A stretch of DNA of 64,000 nt from Ophiocordyceps camponoti-saundersi (nom. inval.). Its lineage: Eukaryota > Ascomycota > Sordariomycetes > Hypocreales > Ophiocordycipitaceae. Shown in pieces: positions 1 to 11,141 of this stretch. The notes beneath the pieces are model-generated. The model saw only the letters and a program-made list of their open reading frames with translations, searched no databases and had not been told where the DNA came from. Location of the stretch: the NCBI GenBank assembly GCA_003339415.1, contig PDHQ01000016.1, forward strand, positions 10,000 through 73,999. Reading direction: 5' to 3'. How positions within the stretch are numbered: position 1 is the stretch's first letter; each line of letters opens with the position of its first letter. A program made the translations under genes and the position numbers.

Positions 1-33
1 GGGGGGGGTGTGGTGTGTGTGGTGGTGTTGGGT

Positions 34-125
<92 letters not shown>
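34..125. repeat. 92-nt poly(G) homopolymer
   Basis: An uninterrupted run of 92 G lies about 160 bp upstream of the folate-ligase start codon. Bases 1-33 are also G/T only. It reads as an open frame of glycines but is not credible coding sequence. It is either a genuine G tract in the promoter or 5' leader, or a contig-end artefact such as poly-G read tails. It is the longest of a series of G/C runs in this window. Confidence 0.95.
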
Positions 126-126
<1 letters not shown>

Positions 127-283
127 CTGTGGTGGAAGTGGATTTGTGGCTGATGCCGACGACGGGCGGCGAAATTTGTTTCTCTGCCGTGCTCCGGACT
201 CGGCTTTCTTCTTACACTTACACCACGCTCTCTACTCTGCTGGACTGACGGCCTCTGGTGACGGACGACATGCTTCCGTCGCC

Positions 284-2980
284 ATGCCTACCAACGTTCA
301 AGACATCAAGCGAGCTCTCGCTCGCATTCGGGCTGTGTTGCCTGTCGAGAAGAAGGCTGACAAGGTCCGGCGCAATATCCGGCTCGGCCTCGAGCGCATC
401 AGCCGCATTATCCCGGCCAGACAGGACTGGATTGGCGTTCACGTCGCCGGTACAAACGGTAAGGGATCCATCTGCACGCTGCTGGCCGGCATGCTACGTC
501 GAGCTGGCATCAGCCATGGCGTCTACGTCTCTCCTGCCATGCCGGAGCCTCACAACGGCGTGCTCATCAACGGTCGCTACGCCAACAAGCGCATGTACGA
601 GCTCGAGACCGACAGCGTCCGTGCCTCGTACCGCCGCGTCGCCTCCGGGTGGACGTTCCATACGGGCGAGGACCCCGGCGAGCTGACGCCGTTTGAGCTC
701 CAGACGGCTACCGCCTTTCGCGTCTTCGACAAGATGCATGTCAAGTACGGCATCGTCGAGGTCGGCATGGGCGGCGCGACGGATGCTACAAATGCCATGC
801 ATCAAAAGGCTGTAACCATCATATCCCGCATCGGCCTAGACCACCAGGAATATCTGGGCGGCACCATAGAGGCTATTGCCAAGATCAAGGCCGGCATCAT
901 GCGCCAGAGCGTACCATGTATCGTCGATGATACCAATCCGGACTCGGTCCTGGCAGTTCTGACCGAACACGCGAACGAGGTCGGCACGCAGATAGTGTTG
1001 TCCTCCAAGGCGGCGCCGCTGCTGAAAAAGCTCGATAGGGAGCGGTTCCAGCTGCAGCCATACGAGGAGCGGAACCTCATGTGCGCCTTGCTAGCCTTCC
1101 GACGGTTATTTCCTAATCTCAAGATCGATGTCAACCGTCTTTGCCCAAGAGAACCCTTTCTGCCAGGTAGAAAGGAGCGCGTCTCTGTGACGGGACTGAC
1201 GGGCGGCCTCCGCAAGTCTCCCCTCCTCGTGGACGGAGCGCATAATCTGCTGGGGATCGAGCCCCTGGCCGCGTACGTCAACGAAGGCGGAGTGCGGAAG
1301 GGGGACGAGCCGGTGACGTGGGTCATGGCCATGTCGTCGAGCTCGACCAAGCCCATCGCTCAGATAATCGAGACGCTCCTCCTGCCGCAGGACAACTTTG
1401 CGTTTGCCGAGTACGATATGCTGGACAACGACCCGCCGCCGACACCGGCAGACCTTGGCCGCGACGTCGGGCGGGCGTTGGTGAAGGACGCCAGCCAGGT
1501 GTACGACGGCGACGCCAGCATCGGCGCAGCGGTGCAGTGGGCGTGCGCCAAAGCCGGCGAGGGCCCTGTCGTGGTGACGGGCAGCCTGTACATGATCCGT
1601 GAGCTGTACAAGCTCGACGGCGTGGAGCCGCGGCGCCAGATCGGGACGATGCGGCCGGGGCCTTCGCAGCTGTGGCACTATACGCAGCTGTCGACGCAGC
1701 GGGTACTTACAGACGAGGAGGAGAGGGAGTTTAAAAGAGCCAGGCTGCACAACTGGGTGTCGCCGCGGACCAGCCCTGTATTCAGAGACGTGCGGAACGG
1801 CGGCAAGCCGCGGTCGGAAGAGGTGCCGGAGTGGGTTCGGTGCCTGCATCGGACGGCAGCGCATCACAAGAAGCAGGCAGACGGATATGGTGCCGCCATT
1901 GCGAGCATCGAAAAGGACATGGGAGAGGACGTGAAGGGCTCACCGCTTGGCCAGACGATCCAAGAGCTGGAGCGCAAGCAGGTGGAGCATCGGCGCATGT
2001 ACGACCAGACTATCTTGGACATGCGGAAACGCGTCTCGAATAAAAGACATCTCAGCTACGCCCAAATCTTTGGCAGGCGGAAGAAGAGGATCGAGGGGCC
2101 GGTGACGGCTCTGCTCCGCAAGTACAAGCTGTTGGACAAGGTGAAGGCGCTGGAAGTAGCAGAACCGAAGAAGGAGACGGTGAAGTCTGAGGAGAAGGGA
2201 GCGGCCAAGACGTCAAAGGCGACTGCCTCGTCGAAGGAGAAGCCTACGTCCAAGGAGAAGCCTACGTCCAAGGAGGAGCCTGCACAGGAGATAATGAAGG
2301 TTGAGCAGAGGATACCGACAAAAGCAAAGGCAGAGGCCGGAGCCGAGACGGAAAAGATGACATCCCCGTTCGGTGACTCTTTCCAAAAGATGCTCAACGA
2401 GAGAAGAGAGAAAAGACCGACGACAGCGGCGAAAACGCCCATGACGCCTGAGTCGTTCGCGAGCTTGTTTGGGGAAGGCTTCGGCGACAAGCCGGAGCAT
2501 CAGCAGACGAGCGCGGCGGAGACTGAGGCGCAACGGACAACTACCCCATCCGAGGAGAGTTCAAGCGAGACGAAGACGCACAAGCAGATGAGAGGGGCGG
2601 AGGCGGAGGCGGAGGCGAAGGTAGAAGCAGAGCCAAAGCGGGAGGCGCACCAGACGGCAATTCCGCTCGAGGAGGAAGTCGAAAGGAGGATAGCTCTCGA
2701 GCACATGAAAGCAGTCAAGGCGCAAGCGAAAGCACAAGCACAAGCAGAAGCAAGACGAAAGGCCGCCAAAGCCGTGGAGAAGCTTACGGCGAGACAAAGA
2801 CGTGATCTGAAGATGGCGTCGGCTGCGGAGGCGCAAAGAAGAGCCGAAGAGGAGAAGAAGAGGCGAGAAGAGGAGGAGGAGGATGACGAGTATGAAGATG
2901 ATACACCACGTGGACGAGGAGCGAAAAGACCGAGGGTTAGAGAGACGCGGGCGCAGCAGAGATTAAAGAAGAAGAGATAG
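284..2980 (+). CDS. FolC/Mur-ligase family folate ligase (dihydrofolate synthase/folylpolyglutamate synthase type) with long charged C-terminal tail
   Basis: Single exon, 898 aa. I start it at the ATG at 284 (MPTNVQDIKRAL); the open frame extends upstream only because the poly-G tract has no stops. Residues about 25-450 carry Mur-ligase/FolC marks: the ATP-binding loop AGTNGKGS, the VGMGGATDATN segment, IGLDHQEYLG and the VDGAHN motif. The family adds glutamate to dihydropteroate or folates with ATP; the N-terminal GLERISRI segment is closest to fungal Fol3-type dihydrofolate synthases. About 400 further residues follow. First comes a helical basic part (VRCLHRTAAHHKKQ to FGRRKKR). Then comes a Lys/Glu/Ala-rich low-complexity tail with tandem KPTSKEK copies, two similar SF-centred segments and a very basic end. 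The tail is outside the usual FolC length (roughly 430-500 aa) and its role is unknown. Enzyme family is confident, exact substrate is not. Confidence 0.85.
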   Translation: MPTNVQDIKRALARIRAVLPVEKKADKVRRNIRLGLERISRIIPARQDWIGVHVAGTNGKGSICTLLAGMLRRAGISHGVYVSPAMPEPHNGVLINGRYANKRMYELETDSVRASYRRVASGWTFHTGEDPGELTPFELQTATAFRVFDKMHVKYGIVEVGMGGATDATNAMHQKAVTIISRIGLDHQEYLGGTIEAIAKIKAGIMRQSVPCIVDDTNPDSVLAVLTEHANEVGTQIVLSSKAAPLLKKLDRERFQLQPYEERNLMCALLAFRRLFPNLKIDVNRLCPREPFLPGRKERVSVTGLTGGLRKSPLLVDGAHNLLGIEPLAAYVNEGGVRKGDEPVTWVMAMSSSSTKPIAQIIETLLLPQDNFAFAEYDMLDNDPPPTPADLGRDVGRALVKDASQVYDGDASIGAAVQWACAKAGEGPVVVTGSLYMIRELYKLDGVEPRRQIGTMRPGPSQLWHYTQLSTQRVLTDEEEREFKRARLHNWVSPRTSPVFRDVRNGGKPRSEEVPEWVRCLHRTAAHHKKQADGYGAAIASIEKDMGEDVKGSPLGQTIQELERKQVEHRRMYDQTILDMRKRVSNKRHLSYAQIFGRRKKRIEGPVTALLRKYKLLDKVKALEVAEPKKETVKSEEKGAAKTSKATASSKEKPTSKEKPTSKEEPAQEIMKVEQRIPTKAKAEAGAETEKMTSPFGDSFQKMLNERREKRPTTAAKTPMTPESFASLFGEGFGDKPEHQQTSAAETEAQRTTTPSEESSSETKTHKQMRGAEAEAEAKVEAEPKREAHQTAIPLEEEVERRIALEHMKAVKAQAKAQAQAEARRKAAKAVEKLTARQRRDLKMASAAEAQRRAEEEKKRREEEEEDDEYEDDTPRGRGAKRPRVRETRAQQRLKKKR

Positions 2981-3294
2981 AGTGGTGGGATATCTCTGTA
3001 CTGGAAACGAGGCGGAGACTTGACGAGGCTTCACGATATCAGATGCTATTTGGATCTATAGACCAGGGTTTGTAAGTGCGGATACAGATATATATGTATA
3101 TATATATAGACGGATACATATACGGATAGACTGTATGAATACGGGTAAATGAAAGGGCCTCTCTTCCCCAGCAGCAGCAGCAGGCGGATGATATCCTCCC
3201 AACCTCGCCCTCTCTCACTCTCACCCACCCACTCACTCTCACTCACACTCTCACTCACAAACACATACACACCTAAGTAACCGCCCCCCAGAAA
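2981..3294. other. Intergenic, tandem genes
   Basis: Holds AT-rich steps (TATATA around 3090-3110), a TACGGATA copy at 3121-3128 and a CTCACTCAC-type pyrimidine/AC stretch just before the next start codon. No gene seen. Confidence 0.6.
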
Positions 3295-4097
3295 ATGCAC
3301 CTCATCATCGTCTGCTGCCACGGCATCTGGCTCGGCGGCCCCTCCGCCGGCGCAGACGAATCCGAATGGCTCCTCGCGCCCTTCCAAAAAGGCGAAGCAG
3401 CAACCTTCATCCTCCACGCACAAGAAGGAATCCGTCTTCTCCACGAGGCAGGTCCAGAAGCCAGCCTCGTCTTTTCCGGGTTTTTCCCTCTCTCCCTCTC
3501 TCCCTCTCTCTGTCGTGCATATCTAAAGCAAGGAGAAAAAAAAAATACAGCTGACAAAGTGACGGATATAAAAAATCCAGCGGCCCAACAAGGCCAGAAA
3601 CAACCCTGACCGAAGCCCGTTCCTACGCCAACCTAGCCACGAAACACAACAACTGGTCCTTTCCCTCACCATCACCCGCGCAAATCCTCCTGGAAGAAAG
3701 AGCCCTAGACTCGTATCACAACATCCTCTACAGCCTAACCCTCTTCCACGACCAACGCGGCGCCTGGCCAGACGGCGTAACCGTCGTCTCCCACGCCTTC
3801 AAGCAGCCCCGGCTTCAAGCCCATTGCGAAGCCATCGGCTTTCCGTCCGTCGTCTTCGTCGGAATCGATCCTCCGCACTTCTTTAACAGTGGTATCGCCG
3901 TTGCCCTCGACGATTGGGCTCGGGATCCCCATGGTCGGGGCCCGGCCTTGTCTGCCAAGCGTCGGGCGAGGAACCCTTGGTCTGTTTGGCAGGGTGTTTT
4001 CCCTGAGGGTGCTACTGACTCTGGTCGTCTGCTCACCAGAGGCTGGGGAGAGGACGAGACACTGGTAGAAGACGCGCCCAGGCCATGGATACAGTAA
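3295..4097 (+). CDS. DUF218-domain protein
   Basis: Two exons, 3295-3479 and 3581-4097, about 233 aa. The first exon begins [15 protein letters not shown] and ends in VFSGG; the second continues [15 protein letters not shown]. Joining restores the SGGxTR core and the downstream acidic/aromatic pattern ([23 protein letters not shown]) of the DUF218 family. That family includes bacterial YdcF/SanA-type proteins of uncertain enzymatic role; fungal members are small and soluble. The intron is 101 bp with a CTGAC branch site; its donor is the weak GTTTTT. The reading frame stops at 4095-4097. A further intron (donor GTAAAC at about 4094, acceptor near 4155) could replace the last residue with a slightly longer end, so the 3' boundary is less certain. 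It is convergent with ICE2. Confidence 0.7.
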
Positions 4098-4639
4098 ACT
4101 CTTACTCTTCTCTCTGTTCTTGTCCACCCCCTCATTCCCCTTACTTGACTCTCCAGATCTTCCTGGCCTCGTCATTGGACCATTAGTGGTTACTCTCATC
4201 CATCCATTATTCTCGTTCACCGAAAAGGAAGAAAGCAGTAACCCTGTAGACCGATATCGCCATGCTCTCAAAACACATAACATATGCTTTGCCTACCCAA
4301 CGCCAGCCTGCGCCCTGATGAATCCGCTTCCGCGGCCAACGTCCCGGCGTGCGACCGGCGTGCGACCCAGGAGACTCGGTATGCTCGTCGAATGCCTTTC
4401 CCATGCCCTCGTGACGCTCGCCCACCGGTCGCTCACCTGCCCTCCTCTGAAATCCTCGGTAGTAGCCGCTTGGTTTCGCCTATCGCATCTCCAGCAATAC
4501 GCTTGTTTGTGCGGTGTCAAGGACGAACTTCTTCTTCTGGAAATAAGCGCCCGCCGCCGTCAAGCCGTCCGTCGTCGTCATCGTCATCGTCGTCTTCATC
4601 TTCGTCGTCGTCATCTGCGTCTCCGCTGTCGTCCACACC
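4098..4639. other. Intergenic between convergent genes
   Basis: 3' regions of the DUF218 gene and ICE2. Contains an imperfect (TCN)n run of TCA/TCG/TCT triplets at about 4573-4625. Open frames here are low-complexity and not credible. No RNA gene seen. Confidence 0.55.
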
Positions 4640-5994
4640 TCAATCCGCCTTCCAATGATCCTGTTCGTCCGCGCCGAGGTAGAGCTCGACGCCGTAGAGG
4701 AACATGGTCAAACCAACATTGATCCAGCGCCAGTGGCCGCCGCCAACGTCGCCGCCCCTGAGCGTCCAGCCGTCGGGCCCGTCGTTTGTCGAAAAGTGCT
4801 GCAGAAGCAGGCTCGTATAGACGGCCACCAGGATCGACGGCGAGAACCAGCTCAGTACGCCTAGTACCTTGTTCGCCGTCTCCGAGTTGTCAAAGTCCGG
4901 CTCATGCATCAGCGCTCGGGCACCCAAATCTCGGACCGAGGGAATGATGCGCGTCGCCGAGTAGAAGACGAGAAGTCGGTACGTGAGTGAGATGATGACC
5001 GATGGCGTGATTGTCTGGAACGCGGCGTACAGCAGAGCCAGTGACGAGTGAATGGCCGATGGAAGTGAACCGAGCATGTGAAGCAGCGTCGAGTACGAGG
5101 CCATGATGATTGGCGGCAGTGGCGGGATGTCTGGCTGCGTCGCTTCGTCCGCCTGTCCCGTGCCGTCAGACGGCAAGTAGTCGGTGAAGATTTGATAGAC
5201 GCAGAGGACGACGTATGCGAAGAGCAGCGAGCTCTCCACTGGGTTGCCCCGGCCGCTGCCGATGCCGTAGGCGCAGAGGAAGACGGCCGTGGTCATGGCA
5301 ATGCCGATCAGTGTGGCGTCGAGGTTGCCAATCTCCGGGAACTGGACGACGCGCCAGAGGAAATAAACGGAGCTGGCCATGACGGAGCCCGAGAAGGCGA
5401 GCAGAAGAATCTGCGTCGTTGTGATTCAGTATGAGGGGGGAGGTGGTTAAATACGGTGCAGGCTCTGCTCACCAGCCAGGTATCGCTTCTCCCCCGGTTC
5501 ACAAGCCAGCGAGTAATTTGGCCGGCGGCCTGGATGACCAACAGGGTGCAAAAGCCTTCGAGCAGCTGGAACATGGGACCCGAATACTTGAGGCCACGAT
5601 CCCAACTGCCCAGCATTACCGTCTCCAGCACACCGTCTTTGCCAAATAGCCAGCCGGTCCAAGTGGTGCTCTTGGAGCGGAAGACTCCGCCAACGGTCCT
5701 CTCTACCCAGTCGGTGCTCCCTGCGTCGACGGCAAACTGGCCAAGAGCCCATATCATGAGCGAGGGGACGACGAACCATTGCGAAAGACGGAGAACGCCC
5801 GAAACGGACCGGCCAAAGCGCGAGCCGTCTGAGGTGGAGATGCGGATGGCCGAGTATGTGAGATAGTAGATGAAGATGGACAGGCTATAGGCCAGCCCGC
5901 TATCGCGACCGCCGACATCGAAGGCGACGGGGATGGAGAGGACGATGCTGAGAAGAAAGACGAAGCCGAGGATGACACTAAATAGCCACCACAT
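4640..5994 (-). CDS. ICE2: ICE2 family ER membrane protein
   Basis: Two exons on the minus strand, 5994-5473 and 5410-4640; 430 aa. The 62-bp intron has donor GTGAGC and acceptor CAG and falls between codons. The protein is built of many hydrophobic helices from its start (MWWLFSVILGFVFLLSIVLSIP) and matches the ICE2 pattern I know from fungi. Marks are a polytopic N half with FIYYLTYSAIRIST, then QLLEGFCTLLVIQ, then a C half with TYRLLVFYSATRIIPS and a final soluble stretch. In yeast Ice2 is an integral ER protein needed for cortical ER inheritance and for controlling phospholipid and sterol balance. There is no signal peptide; the first helix is the membrane anchor. Upstream lies a long gene-poor region shared with the divergent amino-acid transporter. 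Confidence 0.85.
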
Positions 5995-8900
5995 CGATGC
6001 GGCGAGTAGATGGAGAAAGGGTGACTGAAGAGCGAGAGAGGAGTAGGCGGGGAGCTGGAGGCCTCAACACAGTGAGGTCGGCAGAGTCAGTTCAGGACAG
6101 CTTGCCTAGGCCCAGGCGGAACGAGGTCTGGACTCCCCGCGGGCCGAGACGAGCGGACTGTAAGTAAGGTATGCTGAGCGCAGCACAGGCCTGGAGGTTG
6201 CAAAGACTCAAACCCTGGGAAGGACATGGGACGTGGGACGGTAGCCTGCTGGCGATGGGTGACGCTTGGTTGGGGTGGCTAGAGACATTGGCGCGCGAGA
6301 GAGAGAGAGAGATGGAGAGTGTGGGCGTGTGCGTGTGCGTGTGTGTGGTCAAGCGATGGCTTATCATGGCTATCGGCACGTGCAAGATACGGGTACGAAT
6401 ACGATGCACGGTATTTGTTGCGTGCATGCTACGATCGATTGCGCGTGTGAAGCAAACTGGGCAACGGATGAGCAGGTACATATGGAAGTTGATAGATAGT
6501 TGCATAGGTAGACAGGCATTTGAGCTGAAGATTTCGTCAATGTCGGTAGTCGGCTCTCTTCTCTGCCAAGTTAATGTCTCCTTATCTATCTGGTAGCTAG
6601 GTAGGTAGGTGGTAGAAGTACATAAATAACCGTCAGTCACAAAGTGGTCAATCGTCATAATTGATGTCAGCCTGGAGACTACCCTGCAGCGCGTCCTTGA
6701 TAAATTGCATTCCGTCAGCGAATACTTCCCACTACATCTTACCGCGTCCGGCCTCAGCTAAATGAGCGGAGGGCGCGACCAGAAAATAGTACTGTCAAGT
6801 ATCTGTTGACACGAGCGCTGGCGTGTTGTACTAAGCTAAACTCAGGACGGGCCCCCCCGCTTGATATGTAGCCCCCTCTCCCGTCGCTCCCCCCCTCTCC
6901 CTCGCGGAAAACTTCTCCCTCTTTCATCTTATTTTTGTTCCTCTTGCTGCGTCCTGCTACGTTGTCTGCCTCCAGGCTGCAGCACCGCGGCGTAGTCGAA
7001 GCACTTTTCCATCGCGGCCTTTGGCATCGCTCTGTTTTATCCCCTTTCTGATCTTCGAAACCACAGTTAAAGAACTGCCCTTGGGCAGAGGCGCAGCAAG
7101 CTCAGGCAGTCTCCCTTACCCGACGTTTACCCGCATCACTTCCGACAATCAGCCGCCGTCCTTCGACCACGCTCGTTTGCTTGCTATATCGTCAAGATGA
7201 CGATTATTGAAGTCGATCACGACTGATCAGATTGTTGAATGAGCCCTTTCGCTACGATAGACGTATGTACAAAGCGCTCAAAGTATTGGTACACTAAAAA
7301 AACCCTTGTTTGATATATCTCATCGCTGCCTATGCCCTCCACAGCTGTGTGTTTGCTCTTTCATGAAATTTTGCTCATGTGTTGTTACATGTTATTGACG
7401 ATGAGTGCGCGTGCAGATGCTGATTAGTTGACGTGAAGGACTCTACAGTTGTCGCATGTCACACAGTCACTGTGCGGCCAGATCGTGCTCAGCTGCTTGC
7501 CATCTTTGTGTCTGCGTACCTACCCGATAACACGATCTGGGGACAAGTCTCGACGACGGCGATAACAAGAAGATGCAGCGACGAGCGCTGTAAATGCGTA
7601 CCAGCTTGCGGCGGCGACTACGGCGCCATCTATTGCAGTGCAGCTCAGCAGTCGTCCCGGGACTCACGACGTGGGCAGTGGCTGAACGACCTCTAAATGG
7701 CTGAACGATGTGGCAGTGCGTGCGCAGCGAATCTGCCCATGGCCTTATAAGGGCTCGTACCGAATTCTTTCTCAACGGGCCTGGCATGGACGTGCCGTGG
7801 TAAGCGGTTGTACGCTTGAAGTGTCGGGCTCGGGAGGCGTAGGGGCGTAGGTCGTAGGTCGTAGGTTCGACTCCCCAATGTGACTGTACAGAGATTAGGG
7901 CTTACGGGTTATCCCGTAAGCCTGAACTCTTTTGTAAAATTTTGAATATTTTTGGATGATTTGCAAAAATGCAGTGAATGATTTGGTCTATTTTTTTCTT
8001 GAATCGATGGTTGGTGGTGATGTCGGTTTTGCTGGGTGGTGGAGGTGGAGGTGGAGTTTTGAGATGTGTTTCGATGAAGCTATCGTGGACCCCGCATCGG
8101 CCTGTTTCGACAGACGACGGCACAACATTCAGGCACTGATTATGGACGACGATGTACGTACATGGACATGAAAAGCTGTCTGAACTCGCGATTCCCTTCT
8201 TTCTTTTATCATCATTTTCATTCTCATCTTCACATTCAAATTCATCTTCTCCTCCTTTGATTGAACTACAACGAAGCTGCTCTTGTTATCGCGCCTATAT
8301 CAGGATAACCCGGTATATGTATCCGTACAGGCAAAAAAAAAATACTTGCAGAGAAAAGCAGCAGAACCAAAAGGGATGGTAATAAACTTATGCGCGGGAG
8401 ATGCATGCTTGATTCCTTTATCGTTTGATGAGGGTGGCATTGCTTGATCTCGCGATGTAATGTCACGCACATGCCGATGGGTAATTCCTAGTCCGGAGAA
8501 TTGCGACGATGAGACAAGGCTTTAAGACAGACTGCCATAATAGGCAATGTTGTGATTTATATTTAGCTGGGGGGCGAATTGTTTTGTTTAACATCAGCTA
8601 TGGGAGGCGGTGGAACGCAATGGCTCGAGTTGAGCGGTGGAGAAGAGGAGATGATCGAAGCTGATGAAAGGCATCTCTCGCGGACTGACCGAAGGAAGAT
8701 GGATGGATGGGATGGGATGGGGGGGGCGATTCTCAGCTTAAGCTGTTGGCCTAGGTAACTTTCCTTTAGTGATTGCTTCTTTTGTTGATCGTTCCTTAGA
8801 CGGTGGGTGGGAGAGGAGTAGTGGTAGAGGGCCCAGGCCCTTGGACGTCAGCAAGGAAGACAAAGGCCATGCGCGCGCCGAGGCTAGTTGCAGAAGAGAG

Positions 8901-9299
8901 GCATGGGATGTTGGCTGGCTTGTCTCGGATGCGGCCTCACGTGATGATGTTGGCCGCCGTCTTCGCAGAGAGAGAGAGGAGGAGGGGGGGGGAGAGAGAG
9001 AGACAGAGAGAGGGAGAGGAGGTAAATGGATTGCGCCATTAGACGGTACTGTCAGCTAATTGGTGCGTCATCTGTGGGAAATAGTGAGCGAGAGAGAGAG
9101 AGGAAGTAGAGGAAGACAGAGGAAGAAAAGAAAGGAAGGAGAAGGAGAAATAAGAACAGAGAGAGGCTGATGAGGAATATCTGACACATCGATACGACTA
9201 TACGGCATAGATGCAACGACTTGGACGACATCACCTACAGCTACTATCTAGACGGCATCCATCACAACAGTCAAACATCATAAAAGCATCGCTAGAAAA
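5995..9299. other. Long intergenic region (3.3 kb)
   Basis: No credible protein gene. About 6890-7196 looks like a fungal core promoter and leader: C/T-rich, then a well-placed ATG at 7198. That ATG opens only nine codons before a stop, so it may be a gene remnant. 6299-6350 and 8975-9150 hold GA- and GT-rich simple sequence. 7860-7922 holds tandem CGTAGGT copies, a GGTTCGACTCC box-B-like sequence and a perfect hairpin. A TATCCGTA copy lies at 8320-8327. The 8.9-9.2 kb purine-rich block probably belongs to the transporter promoter. Confidence 0.5.
7899..7922. other. Perfect 10-bp stem hairpin
   Basis: GGCTTACGGG and CCCGTAAGCC flank the four-base loop TTAT. It lies just downstream of the tandem CGTAGGT repeats and of the box-B-like GGTTCGACTCC, in DNA with no open gene. 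It could be a terminator-like or element-end structure; the sequence alone does not decide. Confidence 0.6.
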
Positions 9300-11141
9300 A
9301 TGAACCGACCGACAACCGCCCCAGAGAAGCCCCTCGGGCCGGGTCCCCCCTCGCAACACATCACAGCAGGCCGCGCCTCATGCTCATCCTCGACATCATC
9401 CCGCCTCCCGCCCCCGCCATCACCCCCGCGCCGAGGCCGTCGTCGCGCCAGGATAGGCGCCTGCGTCCTGGGCGGCGCCGGCGTCACCATCGGGCCGCGC
9501 ATCACCAGCCTCCCCGAATGGCTCAAGGACGAGGCTGCGGCGACGGGACCCGTTGGCGGTGGCGGCGGCGCTGGCGGTCTGTCTTCGGATGACGATGTCG
9601 TCGGCGATGGAGAGGGAGCCGATTCCAGCAGTGCCATCGTCAATAGACAGCTCGCTTCCGAGACGGGTCGGTCGATTCAATATCGTACCTGCAGCTGGCA
9701 GAAGACGGCGGCGCTTCTCTTCAGCGAATACATCTGTCTGGCCATCATGAGCTTTCCCTGGTCTTACAGCTTTCTCGGACTCGTTCCCGGCCTGATACTG
9801 ACGATTGTCATCGCCGCCGTCGTCCTCTACACCAGTCTCGTCCTGTGGGAGCTTTGTCTTCGTCATCCCGAGGTTCGAGACGTGTGCGACCTCGGGCAGA
9901 TGCTCTTCTGGGGGAAACCATGGGCTTGGTGGGCCACGGCCATCATGTTCGTCCTCAACAACACCTTCATCCAGGGCCTTCACGTTCTCGTCGGTGCAGA
10001 GTATCTCAACACCATGACCGAAAACAGCAACATACCCGGTTGTCGTACCGTCGAATTCTCCCTCGTCGTCACCCTCATCTGCTGGCTCGCCTCCCTGCCG
10101 CGCACGTTTAGTATGCTCTCCAAGCTCGGCACCGGCGCCGCCCTCTTCACCTTTGTCGCCGTCATCCTCGCTACCGTCTTCGCCGCCATCCAGCCTCAGC
10201 CTGCAGGCTACGACCCCAGTAAGGGATTGCCCCGCTGGACGGCCCTGCCCGTCCACAGCACGACTTTCGTTCAGGGCATGGCCGCCTTTCTCAATATTAG
10301 CTATACATTTATCGGTCAGATTACCCTACCCAGCTTTATCGCCGAGATGCGCGATCCACGGTAAGCAGATGCTGCTTTTTCATTCATCATCACCATCTTC
10401 TTCTTGATCATCATCATGGTAGAAGCACGAGATTCGCCACCGACTGACCTCCATTACAGCGAGTTTCCCAAGTCGCTATGGGCCTGTACCATTGCGGAAA
10501 TCATTACCTTTAGCATCGTCGGCGCCGTCATCTACGTCTACACCGGCAACCAGTACGTCAAAGCACCGGCCTTTGGCTCCCTCGAGGACCTCTACAAGAA
10601 GGTGTCATTCACCTTTATGATTCCTACCATCATCTTTCTTGGCTGCTTATACGCGTCCGTCACGGCCCGCTTCGTCTTCTTCCGCGTCTTCCGCGGCTCC
10701 CGCCACCTCAACGACCACACCGTCGTCGGCTGGGGATCGTGGGGCGGCATCTTGCTGTGCACCTGGATAATGGCTTTTCTGATTTCCCAGCTGATTCCTT
10801 TTTTCTCTTCTTGTGAGTTTTCCCTTTTGTGGTCCTTGTGCCCTCCTCTCCCACTTACATTGCAAAAAGTGCTCTCCGTCATGTCCTCGCTATTTGACAG
10901 CTGGTTTGGCTTCATCTTCTGGGGCGTCGCCTACTTCCGCATGCGCGACGCCGACATGGCCGCCGGGTTTCGCCGCCGACCCGTTTCGGACATGCTCTCG
11001 ATGGCGCTCAACGTCGTCATCATCCTCACCGGTTTCTTCTTCCTCACCGTCGGAACCTACGCCAGTGTCCAGGGCATCGTCGATGCCTTCCGCGCCGGAG
11101 AGGTCGGCGGCGTATTTTCCTGCAAGAGTAATGGCGTCTGA
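9300..11141 (+). CDS. AAAP family amino-acid transporter (Aa_trans)
   Basis: Three exons (9300-10360, 10460-10812, 10870-11141) give 561 aa in one frame. The first about 135 residues are a hydrophilic, Pro/Ser/Gly-rich cytosolic tail. Then come about 11 hydrophobic segments, starting with SWQKTAALLFSEYICLAIMS and including WWATAIMFVLNNTFIQGLHVL and a late FWGVAYFRMRDADM loop. The pattern TAALLFSEYI..LAIMSFPWS, with SFIAEMRDPREFPKSLW after helix 8, is that of fungal neutral amino-acid permeases related to Neurospora mtr (AAAP/SLC32-36-38 group). Such proteins are proton-coupled importers of aliphatic and aromatic amino acids at the plasma membrane. Introns have GTAAGC and GTGAGT donors. The start has an AAAAATG context; an internal Met in the first helix could be an alternative start. 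Substrate cannot be read from sequence. Confidence 0.87.

Noticed and set aside
8..283. In-frame upstream extension of the folate ligase
   Set aside because: Encodes about 30 glycines from a poly-G tract; the family start aligns with the ATG at 284.
6092..6658. 188-residue open frame on the minus strand
   Set aside because: Contains translated GT/GA repeats (HTHTHTHT, SLSLS) and no recognisable motif.
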